A stretch of DNA of 64,000 nt from Couchioplanes caeruleus (GCF_023499255.1 NZ_CP092183.1:5762501-5826500); one strand, 5' to 3'; counted from the first letter of the stretch, positions 1 to 9,610 are shown. Notes: generated by a model not told the origin, from the sequence alone. Translations and numbers: made by a program.

Positions 1-93
1 AGCCGGCCCGTATCCGAAGTCTGCGCGCAGACGGTCCGGTCCGCTCGTCACAGACCTGCCGGCGCGCTGCGGATCGCCGTCCTAGGCGATGAG

Positions 94-975
94 TCAGATG
101 TTGGACGTGTCGGGTGGCAGGTCGGCGGGCGGCTGCGGCACTCCCCCGTCGTCCGAGCTCTCGGGACGGGGCAGGCCGAGGGTGTACGCCGTCATCGACA
201 GCGAACCGTACGCGTACCCGTCGACCAGGACGTCGGTGTCCGCCGCGCCGGATGCCGAGGCGAGGCCGGCCAGGTACAGGGCGGGGATGAAGTGGTCCGG
301 TGTCGGCACCGCCCGGTGGTAGTCGTGGTGGGCGTCCAGCGTGGCGAACTCGGCAGGGTCGCTGAGCATGCGGACCTTGGCGTCTTCGTCGAAGCGTTGT
401 GTCCACTCGTACCCGTCGTCGGCGAGTTTCCAGTCCATGCCGCGCAGGTTGTGGACGACGTTGCCGCTCGCGATGATCAGCACTCCGCGCTCGCGCAGCG
501 GGGCCAGCTTGGCGCCGAGCTGAAGGTGATAGTCGAAGGGCTTGTCGGCGTTGATGCTGAGCTGCACGACCGGGATCGACGCGTCGGGGAAGGCGTGCAT
601 CAGGACCGACCAGGTGCCATGGTCGATGCCCCAGCTGTCGACGTCCGCGCCGACCCAGGTGGGGTGCACCACGTCGCTGATCTCGGTGGCCAGCTCCGGC
701 AGGCCGGGGGCGGGATACTGCACCTCGAACAACGGCTTCGGGAAGCCGTAGAAATCGTGGATGGTGCGGGGCTGAGGCATCGCGGTGACCGCGGTGGCAT
801 TGATGTACCAGTGGGCGCTGACGACCAGGATGGCACGCGGGCGCGGCACGGCAGCGCCGAAGGCCTTCCACGCGGTGGTGTAGCGGTTGACGTCGAGGGC
901 GTTCATCGGGTTGCCGTGCCCGATGAACGCCGCAGGCATCACAAGCTTCGACGCGTCGGTGCTGTCCGAGCTCAC
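94..975 (-). CDS. DODA-type extradiol ring-opening dioxygenase (YgiD-like)
   Basis: A 293-residue member of the LigB/DODA family, non-haem metal dioxygenases that open catechol-type rings; the E. coli relative YgiD cleaves L-DOPA. The metal ligands are visible as H20 (in GHGNP), H55 (in SAHWY) and H175 (in GNVVHN), close to the spacing of H22, H57 and H177 in YgiD, and the catalytic-site signature IDHGTW is at 117-122. The reading frame stays open upstream, but I chose the GTG at 975 because it follows AGAGGAGG and overlaps the stop of the preceding GH3 gene by 4 nt (GTGA), which indicates translational coupling. The natural substrate cannot be read from the sequence. Confidence 0.88.
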   Translation of the reverse strand: MSSDSTDASKLVMPAAFIGHGNPMNALDVNRYTTAWKAFGAAVPRPRAILVVSAHWYINATAVTAMPQPRTIHDFYGFPKPLFEVQYPAPGLPELATEISDVVHPTWVGADVDSWGIDHGTWSVLMHAFPDASIPVVQLSINADKPFDYHLQLGAKLAPLRERGVLIIASGNVVHNLRGMDWKLADDGYEWTQRFDEDAKVRMLSDPAEFATLDAHHDYHRAVPTPDHFIPALYLAGLASASGAADTDVLVDGYAYGSLSMTAYTLGLPRPESSDDGGVPQPPADLPPDTSNI

Positions 976-3017
976 CGTGGTGCCTCCTCTGGTGCGTCGT
1001 ACGACAGACCGTGCCCGCACCGGTACCGGTTCCCGTCGCTGTCGACGTAGACGTACGGCCGGCCGTCCATGTACTTCTCCTTGTCGAACCCCGGCACGTC
1101 GTTGGGCGAGGCGCACATCCCCTTCTCGTCGACGGCGATGGCCGCGTTGCCGGCCGGGAAGGTCAGGGGCAGCCGGCCGCGCGGCTTTGCGTCGCCGACG
1201 ATGACGTCGAAGAGGGCCTCGGTCCGGGTGTCGAAACCGGCCACGAGGGCGTCGGCCAGCGGCTCGACGGTGCCGAGCAGCCACGGCAGGATCACGTTGA
1301 GACCGACCACGAGCCGCGGTACCGCCGACCGGATCCGCCTGACCTTGGCCAGGTCGATGTTCGTGGCCTCATGGATGTCGAGGTCCAGCAGGCCGGTGAA
1401 ATCGAAGTAGGAGCCGGTGAACGGGTTGAGGAACAGCACGGCGACGTCGGCCCGGTGATAGTCGACGGTGAACTCGATGCCGGGGTGCGCTGCGGCCAGG
1501 CTCGCGCGGAGCCGGTCAAGTTCGGCCACCGTGAGGTCTCGCTCGAACAGTTCGACGTAGACACGCTGCCCGGCCAGGCGGGCAGGTGTCAGCGGCAGCG
1601 CGCCGTCGTGGTTCTTCATCAGGACCACCGACCTGCGGTGTGCCTCCTCGGCCACCGCGGCGTACGACGCGTTGGCCACCACCTCGTCCGCCCGCTGCGG
1701 ATCGACGTACGGGTCGTCGAACAGGCCGAGGGCGAACATCTCGGTCACCAGCCGGTGCGCGGCCTGGTCCAGCCGCTCGGTGCTGAACAGCCCGTCCAGG
1801 AAGGCGGTACGGATCGAGCCGACGTCGTTGGTGTCGGCGATGATGTCCGTACCCGCCGTCACCGCCCTGCCCACCCGCTCGGGGACGCTCAGCTCGGACA
1901 CCCCCCAGGCCATCTTGGACAGGATGCCGGAGTCGGAGTTGACGTAGCCGCGGTGCCCCATCTCCCGCAGCAGGTCGAGGAACGGCTGGTTGAAGGCGAA
2001 ACCGACCTGCTCGAAGTGGTCCAGCGGCGACTGCGGCATCGCCGACTTCTCGTCCGACGGGATCGCGTAGTACGGCATGATGCTGGAGACGCCGGCGTCG
2101 ATCGCCGCCTGGAACGGCGGCAGATGGTAGGTCGCCAGGGACCCCGGCGTCGGGTAGACGTTGAACCGGCCCTCCGCGTAATGCGGGTCGAAGCCGTTCT
2201 CCCGCGCCCCGCCCCCGGGGAAGTGCTTGATCGTCAGCGCCACCCCGTCCCGGCCGGGGCCGTCCTCGCCCTGGAAGGCCCGGACGACGACGGCGATCGC
2301 CCGGCTGATGAACCGGGGATCCTCACCGAAGGTGCCGTTGGTCCGGAACCATCGCGGGTCGGTCGCCGTGTCCGCCATGTACATGTAGCCCTTGCGCAGG
2401 CCGGAGGCCACCCACTCGGCGCGCGACTTGTCAGCGAAGTCGCGGATCAACGCCAGGTCCGCGGCGGCCGCCAATCCCAGCGTGCCGGGCCACTGGGTGA
2501 ACTCCTGGTCCCGGGCCGTGGCACCCAGCTTGAAGCCACCGAGCTCGTTCTTGGAGTTCGCGGCGACCAGCACCGGTATGCCCAGGCGCGTCCCCTCGGC
2601 GACCTCGTTCATCGCGTTCACCCACGTGGCGATCTTCGAGCCCGGTGGCGTCTCCCGCATGATGAAGTGCCGCATGTGCAACTCGGTGATCTGCTGGGTC
2701 GTCCCCTCGTAGGGCAGCCCCGCCGTGTTGTGCGGGTCGTTCTTGATCCGGTGATACTGCTCGTCCAGGGCACCGTCGTGGCTGGTCAGCTCCGGGTCGT
2801 GCTGGGAGATGCCCATCGAGCGGGAGTTGATGACCATCAACCCGATCTTCTCGGCGGGCGACATCCGGGACACCAGGTCGGTCGCCCGCTCGGCCGGGCT
2901 CAGCCGCCAGTCCTCGTACGGGTCGAGCCGGCCGTTGCCGTTGAGGTCCTTGAACGTCAGACCGTCGACGTCCAGCAGCGGCTTGACCCGAGCACCGATC
3001 GGTATCTGCTCGGCCAT
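972..3017 (-). CDS. Glycoside hydrolase family 3 protein (beta-glucosidase-like)
   Basis: 681 residues with the GH3 layout: a TIM-barrel domain (about 40-430) containing KHFPGGG near 264-270 and the nucleophile region NSDSGI, where the Asp near 362 is the expected nucleophile, followed by the alpha/beta sandwich domain. There is no signal peptide, so it probably acts in the cytosol on imported oligosaccharides. Residues 24-35 form a calcium-binding EF-loop-like or dockerin-like stretch (D24, N26, N28, D32, E35), unusual ahead of a GH3 barrel. A good AGGAGG lies just before the ATG. The gene is coupled to the downstream dioxygenase and runs divergently from the M20 peptidase. The exact glycoside specificity is unknown. 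Confidence 0.88.
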   Translation of the reverse strand: MAEQIPIGARVKPLLDVDGLTFKDLNGNGRLDPYEDWRLSPAERATDLVSRMSPAEKIGLMVINSRSMGISQHDPELTSHDGALDEQYHRIKNDPHNTAGLPYEGTTQQITELHMRHFIMRETPPGSKIATWVNAMNEVAEGTRLGIPVLVAANSKNELGGFKLGATARDQEFTQWPGTLGLAAAADLALIRDFADKSRAEWVASGLRKGYMYMADTATDPRWFRTNGTFGEDPRFISRAIAVVVRAFQGEDGPGRDGVALTIKHFPGGGARENGFDPHYAEGRFNVYPTPGSLATYHLPPFQAAIDAGVSSIMPYYAIPSDEKSAMPQSPLDHFEQVGFAFNQPFLDLLREMGHRGYVNSDSGILSKMAWGVSELSVPERVGRAVTAGTDIIADTNDVGSIRTAFLDGLFSTERLDQAAHRLVTEMFALGLFDDPYVDPQRADEVVANASYAAVAEEAHRRSVVLMKNHDGALPLTPARLAGQRVYVELFERDLTVAELDRLRASLAAAHPGIEFTVDYHRADVAVLFLNPFTGSYFDFTGLLDLDIHEATNIDLAKVRRIRSAVPRLVVGLNVILPWLLGTVEPLADALVAGFDTRTEALFDVIVGDAKPRGRLPLTFPAGNAAIAVDEKGMCASPNDVPGFDKEKYMDGRPYVYVDSDGNRYRCGHGLSYDAPEEAPR

Positions 3018-3192
3018 CGGTCCTCCTGGAGATCGACCTTCCCTCCCCGGACCCTATCGCCAGGCGCGGCCGGTCGCCCGGTTCCTGCACACAGTCGGCC
3101 GGGACATCGGTGCCACGACACAGCCGGACGGTGTCAACGCGCGTACCGTCGACAGGGTGGTGAAGCCGCATTCCACCCGCAAGGAGGAACCT

Positions 3193-4440
3193 GTGCCCGC
3201 ATCATCCGCGGCGTCGGCCGTGCTGGCCGGTCTGGACGGCATACGCGCCGAGCAGGAAGAGCTCTATCGCTCCGTGCACCAGCACCCCGAGCTGTCCCAC
3301 CAGGAGCACCGGACCGCGGCGGCGGTCACCGACGTCCTGCAGAAGGCGGGGTTCCAGGTCGAGACCGAGGTCGGCGGCACCGGCGTGGTCGGTGTCCTGA
3401 CCAACGGTGACGGCCCCTCGGTGCTGCTGCGCGCCGACATGGACGCCCTGCCGGTACGCGAAGAGACCGGCCTTCCCTATGCGAGCACCGCCACCAGCGG
3501 CGACGTCGCGGTCATGCACGCCTGCGGGCACGACGTCCACGTAGCCTGCCTGCTCGGCGCCGCCCGGCTGTTCGCCGCCGCCCGCGACGCCTGGAGCGGC
3601 ACCCTGACCGTGCTGTTCCAGCCCGCGGAGGAAACCGGCGACGGCGCCCGCGGCATGATCGACGACGGGCTCGCGAAGATGGTCCCCGGCGTCGACGTGG
3701 CCCTCGCGCAGCACGTCATGGCCTTTCCCGCCGGCCGGGTCGGCACCCACCCCGGCCCGGTGCTGTCCGCAGCCGACAGCATGCGCATCACCGTGCACGG
3801 CCGCGGCGCACACGGATCCATGCCGCAGGCCGCCGTCGACCCGGTCGTGCTGGCCGCCATGATCGTCGTCCGGCTGCAGACCGTCGTGGCGCGCGAGGTG
3901 CCGCCCACGGAGACCGCCGTGCTCACCGTGGGCAGCATCCAGGCCGGCACCAAGAGCAACGTCATCCCCGACAGCGCCCAGCTGCAGCTCAACCTGCGCA
4001 CCTACAACGACAGCACCCGCGAGACGATGCTCGGCGCGATCCGCCGGATCGTCACCGCGGAATGCCAGGCCTCCGGCTCACCCCGCGAGCCCGAGTTCGA
4101 GCTGTTCGACCGCTTCCCGCTGACCGACAACGACACCGCCACCACGCAACGGGTGGCCACCGCGTTCACCGAGTTCTTCGGCGACCACGCCGAGGCCATC
4201 GAGCAGCAGTCCGCGAGCGAGGACTTCAGCGACATCCCCCGCGCGCTGGGGGTGCCGTACACGTACTGGTGCATCGGCGGGATCGACCCGGACGTGTACC
4301 GCCGTGCCCAGGAGGCCGGCCGCGTCACCCAGGACATCCCGGTCAACCACTCGGCCACCTTCGCCCCCGTCCTGCAGCCCACCCTGACCACCGGCACCCA
4401 GGCGCTGGTCGTCGCCGCCCTCGCCTGGCTCGCCCGCTGA
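3193..4440 (+). CDS. M20D family amidohydrolase (hippurate / N-acyl-amino-acid hydrolase type)
   Basis: 415 residues. A di-metal amidohydrolase that releases amino acids from N-acyl or N-aryl conjugates. Visible family motifs are RADMDALPV, the metal site HACGHDVH, the FQPAEET catalytic Glu region, a dimerisation lid starting around GRGAHGSMPQ, and the C-terminal SEDFSDI and NHS metal-binding segments. I chose the GTG at 3193, since AAGGAGGAACCT lies directly upstream; the frame is open further 5' but that part is antisense to the GH3 gene. The 175-nt gap shared with the GH3 gene should hold both promoters. No neighbour suggests a specific acyl group. Confidence 0.9.
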   Translation: MPASSAASAVLAGLDGIRAEQEELYRSVHQHPELSHQEHRTAAAVTDVLQKAGFQVETEVGGTGVVGVLTNGDGPSVLLRADMDALPVREETGLPYASTATSGDVAVMHACGHDVHVACLLGAARLFAAARDAWSGTLTVLFQPAEETGDGARGMIDDGLAKMVPGVDVALAQHVMAFPAGRVGTHPGPVLSAADSMRITVHGRGAHGSMPQAAVDPVVLAAMIVVRLQTVVAREVPPTETAVLTVGSIQAGTKSNVIPDSAQLQLNLRTYNDSTRETMLGAIRRIVTAECQASGSPREPEFELFDRFPLTDNDTATTQRVATAFTEFFGDHAEAIEQQSASEDFSDIPRALGVPYTYWCIGGIDPDVYRRAQEAGRVTQDIPVNHSATFAPVLQPTLTTGTQALVVAALAWLAR

Positions 4441-4482
4441 TCCGTCAGGGGGCCACCCGGCGTTGCCGAGGCCGGCCCTCAG

Positions 4483-5856
4483 TCACCTGTCGTCCAGGCG
4501 CGCGGCGAGGTCCCACAGCGGGGCCTCCAGAACCTCGCTGAACGTCGGGAACGGGTGGACCACGTCCCGGGCGACGTCGACCGGGATCTGGGCGCGGATC
4601 ATCAGGGCCACCTCCGAGATCCATTCCTCGGCGTAGCCGCCCATCGCGCCGGCTCCGATCACGACTCCGGTCGCCGGGTCGGCGAGCAGCCTCAGCCATC
4701 CCCGCGGCTCCCCCTCGGTCGCCGAGCGCACGGCCTGGCTCATCGGGGTGTGGGCGATCAGGGGGTCGATGCCGGCGTCACGTGCCGAGCTTTCGGTGTG
4801 GCCGACCGACACGAACGCCGGACTGGTGTAGACGGCCCGGGGTATCGCGCGGTAATCGGCGCGCGTCCGGCGCCCCGACAGATTCGCCGCGACGACGCGG
4901 CCCTGGTAGTGAGCCGTGTGCGTGAAGGGCGCGATACCGGTGACGTCACCGACCGCCCACACCCGGTCCGCACCCGCCACCCGGCAGCGCTCGTCGATCG
5001 GGACAGCGCCCCTCTCGTCCGGCCGGATGCCCAGGACCTCCAGGCCCAGGCCGGCCGAGCGCGGGCGTCTTCCCGCGGCGAGGATCACCACGTCGGCGTC
5101 GAGCTCCGCGCCGCTGTCCAGCTTGACGTGGGCACCGGCTCCGCGGGGTTCGAGGCTCGCGACCTGCGTCGTCAGCCGGACGTCGACCCCCGCCTCGACC
5201 AGGAGATCGCGCAGCTCCTCCGAGGTCTGTGGCTCCTCGCGGGGGACAAGCCCGGGGCCGCGCTGCACGAGGGTCACCACGGTGCCGAAGGCGGCGAACA
5301 GGTAGGCGAGTTCGCAACCGACGGGACCGCCGCCGACCACGACAGCCGAATCCGGAAACACGGTCGTGCTGAGCGCCTCGTCGCTGGTCCACACCGGCAC
5401 GGTGTCGAGGCCCGGTATCGCCGGACGCACGGGCGCCGATCCGGTGTTCAAGACCAGATCGCCGTATCCGATCTCGGTGCCCGAGACGTCCAGGACGCCG
5501 GCACGAACGACCCGGCCGTGCCCCCTCAGCAACGTCGCGCCGGTCTTGGCCAGGCCGGCGGCGTTCACGCTGTCGTCCCGGCCATGGACGATCCGGTCCC
5601 GGCGGCGCACGGCCTCCGCGTACGCTTCGCGCGCGGTGACCCGGCCGGAGAACATGGCTGCCCACTGCGGGTCCGTGGGGGTTCTCCACACGTACGCCGC
5701 ACGCAGCATGGCCTTGCTCGGCACGCAGGCGACGAAGGGGCAGTCGCCACCGACGCGCGCCTCCTCGACCACCGCGATCCTACGGTCGGGTACCGCACCC
5801 CAGATCAGCTTGGCGCCCGCTCCCGCGCCCAGCACCACCACGTCGTATCGGTCCAT
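4483..5856 (-). CDS. FAD-dependent pyridine nucleotide-disulfide oxidoreductase
   Basis: 457 residues of the dihydrolipoamide dehydrogenase / mercuric reductase superfamily. The N-terminal FAD-binding fold has GAGAGA near residue 10, the redox-active pair is in GGDCPFVACVPSKAM (CxxxxC kept, although the usual CLNVGC wording is changed), a second Rossmann motif VVVGGGPVGCELA binds NAD(P)H, and AVGDVTG lies in the second FAD segment. The C-terminal dimerisation domain ends with HPFPTFSEV, in which the HPxPTxSE catalytic motif is kept. It is not beside 2-oxoacid dehydrogenase or mer genes, so the substrate is open. The start has only a weak ribosome site. Confidence 0.87.
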   Translation of the reverse strand: MDRYDVVVLGAGAGAKLIWGAVPDRRIAVVEEARVGGDCPFVACVPSKAMLRAAYVWRTPTDPQWAAMFSGRVTAREAYAEAVRRRDRIVHGRDDSVNAAGLAKTGATLLRGHGRVVRAGVLDVSGTEIGYGDLVLNTGSAPVRPAIPGLDTVPVWTSDEALSTTVFPDSAVVVGGGPVGCELAYLFAAFGTVVTLVQRGPGLVPREEPQTSEELRDLLVEAGVDVRLTTQVASLEPRGAGAHVKLDSGAELDADVVILAAGRRPRSAGLGLEVLGIRPDERGAVPIDERCRVAGADRVWAVGDVTGIAPFTHTAHYQGRVVAANLSGRRTRADYRAIPRAVYTSPAFVSVGHTESSARDAGIDPLIAHTPMSQAVRSATEGEPRGWLRLLADPATGVVIGAGAMGGYAEEWISEVALMIRAQIPVDVARDVVHPFPTFSEVLEAPLWDLAARLDDR

Positions 5857-6037
5857 GATTCAACCGTGCTCTGCCGCGCCTTCGCTCGGCAAGACCACCG
5901 GAGCGATGCATCGGCGGCGCCCGCAGCGATTCCACGGCCGGGGCCACCCGAAAAGCGAAGAAGATTGCGGCCGGCGCGGTTAAGAGGTGCCGGTCGTGGA
6001 CACATGTGAGGAGATCCCACAGGAGGGGTGTCTCTCC

Positions 6038-6097
6038 ATGAACAGCCCTACAGTGCCGACCGGCGAGCCGCCACGACGGCGACTGCGAGCCCGCTGA
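6038..6097 (+). CDS. Possible 19-residue leader peptide upstream of the kinase-like gene
   Basis: A short ORF (MNSPTVPTGEPPRRRLRAR) begins with ATG after a strong AGGAGGGG sequence about 9 nt away and ends with TGA one base before the ATG of the next gene. That next gene has no good ribosome site of its own, so its translation may depend on this leader. The two frames differ, so it is not a simple N-terminal extension. It is basic and proline-rich and has no recognisable domain. It could be chance, but the placement of the ribosome site argues for translation. Confidence 0.4.
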   Translation: MNSPTVPTGEPPRRRLRAR

Positions 6098-6098
6098 C

Positions 6099-6776
6099 AT
6101 GACCCGCGCCCGGCAACGCCATCGCCCTGTCGTCACCCTCGCCGCCCTCTACGGGGCGGGCGGCAGCACCGTCGGACCGAAGGTGGCCGAACGACTCTCG
6201 GTCCCCCTGCTGGACCGGACGATTCCGGAGGCGGTGGCGGAGCAGACCGGCCTGCCGGAGAACGCCGTCGCGGCCATCGACGACCAGCCACGCACTGTTC
6301 CGCAGCGGCTGTGGGCGAGCCTGGGACGCAGCACGACCTCCAGCGGCGGTACGGCCGGTTCCGCCGAACGGCTCGACATGCAGGAGCGCTACGTCCGGGC
6401 CCGCATCGAGCAGTTCCTCGCGAACGCCAGTGTGTCCGGCGGTGTGGCGATCGGCCGCGGCGGCATGGTGATCCTGCAGTCGGTGCCGTGGGCGCTGCAC
6501 GTGTACCTCCGCGGTCCACGCGAGGCCCGGCTGAGGCGGCGGATGGCGGTCGACGGCATCGACCACGACACCGCCGAGCGGCGTCGGCGCGTGGAGGACC
6601 GCACCCGCATCGAGTACGTCCGGCGGGCGTACGGCGTCGACGGCAACGAACCGCATCTGTACCACTTGATGATCGACTCCACCGCTGTGGATCTGGACAC
6701 CTGCGTGGAGCTGATCGTGGCGGCCAGCCGGGCCCGGGTCGAGGCCGCCGAAGCCGGCGCCGACGCAGCCCCCTGA
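6099..6776 (+). CDS. Cytidylate kinase-like family protein
   Basis: 225 residues of the cytidylate-kinase-like P-loop family (AAK_26 type). The N-terminal nucleotide-binding loop reads AALYGAGGSTVGPKVAE, followed by LDRTIPE and a lid-like segment rich in Arg (RRRMAVDG, RRRRVEDRTR). Relatives occur widely in actinobacteria, often beside stress or metabolic genes, and are not the housekeeping Cmk. It lies 33 nt upstream of uxaC on the same strand, so it may be the first gene of the hexuronate operon. Its small-molecule substrate is unknown. Confidence 0.78.
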   Translation: MTRARQRHRPVVTLAALYGAGGSTVGPKVAERLSVPLLDRTIPEAVAEQTGLPENAVAAIDDQPRTVPQRLWASLGRSTTSSGGTAGSAERLDMQERYVRARIEQFLANASVSGGVAIGRGGMVILQSVPWALHVYLRGPREARLRRRMAVDGIDHDTAERRRRVEDRTRIEYVRRAYGVDGNEPHLYHLMIDSTAVDLDTCVELIVAASRARVEAAEAGADAAP

Positions 6777-6809
6777 CCATCCGCAGGCACACCCGCTGGA
6801 GGCTCGCAC

Positions 6810-8225
6810 ATGGCAGGCACCGCGCTCGAGTTGGATCCGGATCGGCTCCTGCCGGTCGAGCCCTGGACCCGGGCCACGGCCCGCCGGTTGTACGACCACG
6901 TCCGTCAGCTGCCGCTGATCTCCCCGCACGGGCACGTCGACCCTGCTGTGCTGCTCGACAACCACCCGTTCCCGGACCCGACGACGCTGCTGCTCGCCCC
7001 TGACCACTACGTGACCCGGCTGCTGCACGCCGACGGCGTCGAGCTCTCCGCGCTCGGTGTCGGTCAGGGCGAGTTGTCGCAGACCGCGTCGCGGCAGGCG
7101 TGGCGCCTGCTGTGCGAGCGGTGGCACGTCTATCAGGGCACCCCGGTGCGCTACTGGCTCGAGGCGGAACTCGCCGGCATCTTCGGCGTCACCGTCACGC
7201 CGTCGGCGGACACCGCGGACGCCATCTACGACCAGATCAGCGCCGCGCTCGCCGACGACGCCTTCCGGCCGAGGGCCCTGTACGACCGCTTCGGGATATC
7301 GGTGCTCGCGACGACCGACGACCCCTGCTCCGATCTGGCCGCGCACGCCGCCCTCACCGGCGACCCGGCCTGGCAGGGCCGGGTGATCCCCACCTTCCGC
7401 CCGGACCGGTATCTGGAACCGGGCGGGGAAGGCTGGACCGACGCGGTGGCCGCCCTGGGCAAGGCCGCCGACACCGACACCGGCGACTACACCGGTTACG
7501 TCGCGGCTCTGGAGCAACGGCGCCGGCACTTCGTCGCGCACGGCGCGGTCTCGGCCGACCACAGCCATCCGGACGCCCGGACCGACCCGCTGAGCCCGGC
7601 CGAAGCCGCGCGGATCTACCGGGCGGCGCTCGCCGGTGAGGCCGGCAGTGCGCAGGCCGTGGCGTTCCGACGGCACATGCTGCTGGAGATGGCCCGGATG
7701 TCGTGCGACGACGGCCTGGTCATGACGCTGCACCCGGGCGTGCGGCGCAACCACCACCGGCCGACCTTCCAGCGGTACGGGGCGGACGTCGGCGCCGACA
7801 TCCCGCTGCAGGTCGAGTTCACCGACGCGCTGCAACCGCTCCTGGAGCGTTTCGGTACCCATCCGGGGTTCCATCTGGTCGTCTTCACGGTCGACGAGAC
7901 CGTGTGGTCACGGGAGCTGGCGCCGATGGCCGCCTTCTACCCGTCGGTGTACGTCGGGGTGCCGTGGTGGTTCCTCGACGCCCCGGACGCCATCGCGCGG
8001 TTCCGCTCGGCGGTGACGGAGATCGCCGGCTTCACCCGTACCTCCGGCTTCGTCGACGACACCCGCGCCTTCTGCTCCATCCCGGCCCGGCACGACATGT
8101 CACGGCGTGTGGACGCGGGTTTCCTGGCCCGGCTGGTGGCCGATCACCGGCTCAGCGAGGACGAGGCGGCCGACATCGCGGTCCGGTTGGTGTCCGACCA
8201 GCCGAGGGTGGTGTTCAAGCTGTGA
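6810..8225 (+). CDS. uxaC: Glucuronate isomerase
   Basis: 471 residues, full length for UxaC, an amidohydrolase-fold enzyme that converts D-glucuronate to D-fructuronate and D-galacturonate to D-tagaturonate. The N-terminal metal-site motif SPHGHVDP and the later RMSCDDGLVMTLHPGVRRNHH are characteristic, as is the C-terminal VPWWFLDAPDAIARFR segment. It is followed by a fructuronate reductase-like gene whose GTG overlaps its TGA, and then by a sugar/cation symporter, giving an uptake and catabolism operon. Mannonate dehydratase (uxuA) and the KDG kinase/aldolase are not in the window. Confidence 0.95.
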   Translation: MAGTALELDPDRLLPVEPWTRATARRLYDHVRQLPLISPHGHVDPAVLLDNHPFPDPTTLLLAPDHYVTRLLHADGVELSALGVGQGELSQTASRQAWRLLCERWHVYQGTPVRYWLEAELAGIFGVTVTPSADTADAIYDQISAALADDAFRPRALYDRFGISVLATTDDPCSDLAAHAALTGDPAWQGRVIPTFRPDRYLEPGGEGWTDAVAALGKAADTDTGDYTGYVAALEQRRRHFVAHGAVSADHSHPDARTDPLSPAEAARIYRAALAGEAGSAQAVAFRRHMLLEMARMSCDDGLVMTLHPGVRRNHHRPTFQRYGADVGADIPLQVEFTDALQPLLERFGTHPGFHLVVFTVDETVWSRELAPMAAFYPSVYVGVPWWFLDAPDAIARFRSAVTEIAGFTRTSGFVDDTRAFCSIPARHDMSRRVDAGFLARLVADHRLSEDEAADIAVRLVSDQPRVVFKL

Positions 8226-9610
8226 GCGCAATGCTGTCACGAGCCGCCGGGAACGGACGTGCGGCGCCGCCGGTCCGGATGGTGCACCTCGGGCTCGGCA
8301 ACTTCTTCCGGGCCCACCAGTGCTGGTACACCGAACACGCTCCGGACGCCGGCGACTGGGGCTACGCCGCCTTCTCCGGGCTGGGACGCGGCGACCTCGC
8401 CGCACGGCTGACCGCCCAGGACGGGCTGTACACCCTGGTCACCCGCGACCCGTCCGGCGACAGCTTCGAGGTGATCGGCAGCCTGTCCCGGGCTCACGCC
8501 GCCGACGACCACCAGGCGTGGCTGGCGTACTTCGCCTCGGTGGACCTGAGCGTGGTGACCTTGACCGTCACCGAGGCCGGCTACCTGCGCGGACCGGATG
8601 GCGGGCTGGACGCCGGCCGCCCCGAGGTACAGGCCGATCTCGCCGCGCTGCGCGACGATCCCACGGCCCTCGTACGCACCACACCCGGCCGCATCGTCGC
8701 CGGGCTGGCGGCACGACGGGCAGCAGGTGCGGGCCCCATCGCTCTCGTGCCCTGCGACAACGTGCCCGGTAACGGCGCGATCGCGGGTCGGGTCGTGCGC
8801 GACATGGCACGCCTGTTCGACCCGGCGCTCACCGACTGGCTGGACGCGTCGCTGGCGGTCGTGACCACCGCGGTGGACCGGATCACCCCGCGGCCCGCTC
8901 CGGACGAGGCCCGGCACGTCCGCGAGGCAACCGGTCTCGACGACAGCTGCCCCGTGGCCACCGAACCCTTCCACGAATGGGTCCTCAGCGGATCCTTCCC
9001 CGCCGGTCGCCCGGCCTGGCCGGACGCCGGTGCCACCCTCACCGAGGACGTGACTCCGTACGAGCACCGCAAGCTGTGGCTGCTCAACGGCGGCCATTCG
9101 CTGCTCGCCTACGCCGGCTCGATCCGCGGGCACACGACCGTCGCGGAAGCCGTCGCCGACGCCACCTGCCGGCAGTGGCTGGAGCACTGGTGGCAGACCG
9201 CCTCGGCACACCTGGACCAGCCGGAGGCCGACCTCGCCGCATACCGCCGCGCGCTGCTGGACCGGTTCGCCAATCCGCGGATGCACCACCACCTCGCCCA
9301 GATCGGCGCGGACGGCTCGCAGAAGCTGCCGATCCGCATCCTGCCGGTCCTGCGGGCACAGCGGGCCGCCGGCCGGATGCCCACCGGCGCCACGCTGGTC
9401 CTGGCCGCCTGGATCTGCTGCCTGCGCGGCCTGGGCGCGCCGGTCACCGACGTACGCGCAGAGACCGTGATCCCCCTGGCCGACGGACCGCTGCGCGACG
9501 CGGTACGACGGGTGCTGCACGAGCTGGACACCGCTCTCGGCGACGACGCCGAGGTCGTCGGCACGGTCGTACAGCAGTGCCAGGAATTCGCCGAGGGAGC
9601 CAGGACATGA
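8222..9610 (+). CDS. uxuB: Mannitol dehydrogenase family protein, probable fructuronate reductase
   Basis: 462 residues, long-chain polyol dehydrogenase family. The Rossmann start VHLGLGNFFRAHQ, the middle VPCDNVPGNG and the catalytic-domain segment YEHRKLWLLNGGHSLLAY (with the conserved KLWLLNGGHS) are all visible. The partner uxaC gene makes D-fructuronate to D-mannonate reduction the best guess; tagaturonate or mannitol oxidation are alternatives the sequence cannot exclude. The GTG at 8222 overlaps the uxaC stop by 4 nt, and the next gene begins inside its own stop (ATGA), so the three are co-translated. Confidence 0.88.
   Translation: MSAMLSRAAGNGRAAPPVRMVHLGLGNFFRAHQCWYTEHAPDAGDWGYAAFSGLGRGDLAARLTAQDGLYTLVTRDPSGDSFEVIGSLSRAHAADDHQAWLAYFASVDLSVVTLTVTEAGYLRGPDGGLDAGRPEVQADLAALRDDPTALVRTTPGRIVAGLAARRAAGAGPIALVPCDNVPGNGAIAGRVVRDMARLFDPALTDWLDASLAVVTTAVDRITPRPAPDEARHVREATGLDDSCPVATEPFHEWVLSGSFPAGRPAWPDAGATLTEDVTPYEHRKLWLLNGGHSLLAYAGSIRGHTTVAEAVADATCRQWLEHWWQTASAHLDQPEADLAAYRRALLDRFANPRMHHHLAQIGADGSQKLPIRILPVLRAQRAAGRMPTGATLVLAAWICCLRGLGAPVTDVRAETVIPLADGPLRDAVRRVLHELDTALGDDAEVVGTVVQQCQEFAEGART

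Noticed and set aside
1011..3410. 799-codon plus-strand frame over the GH3 gene
   Set aside because: Shadow of the GH3 coding sequence; no recognisable domain.
6048..7874. 608-codon minus-strand frame over the kinase-like gene and uxaC
   Set aside because: Antisense shadow with low-complexity Arg/Gly/Val composition.
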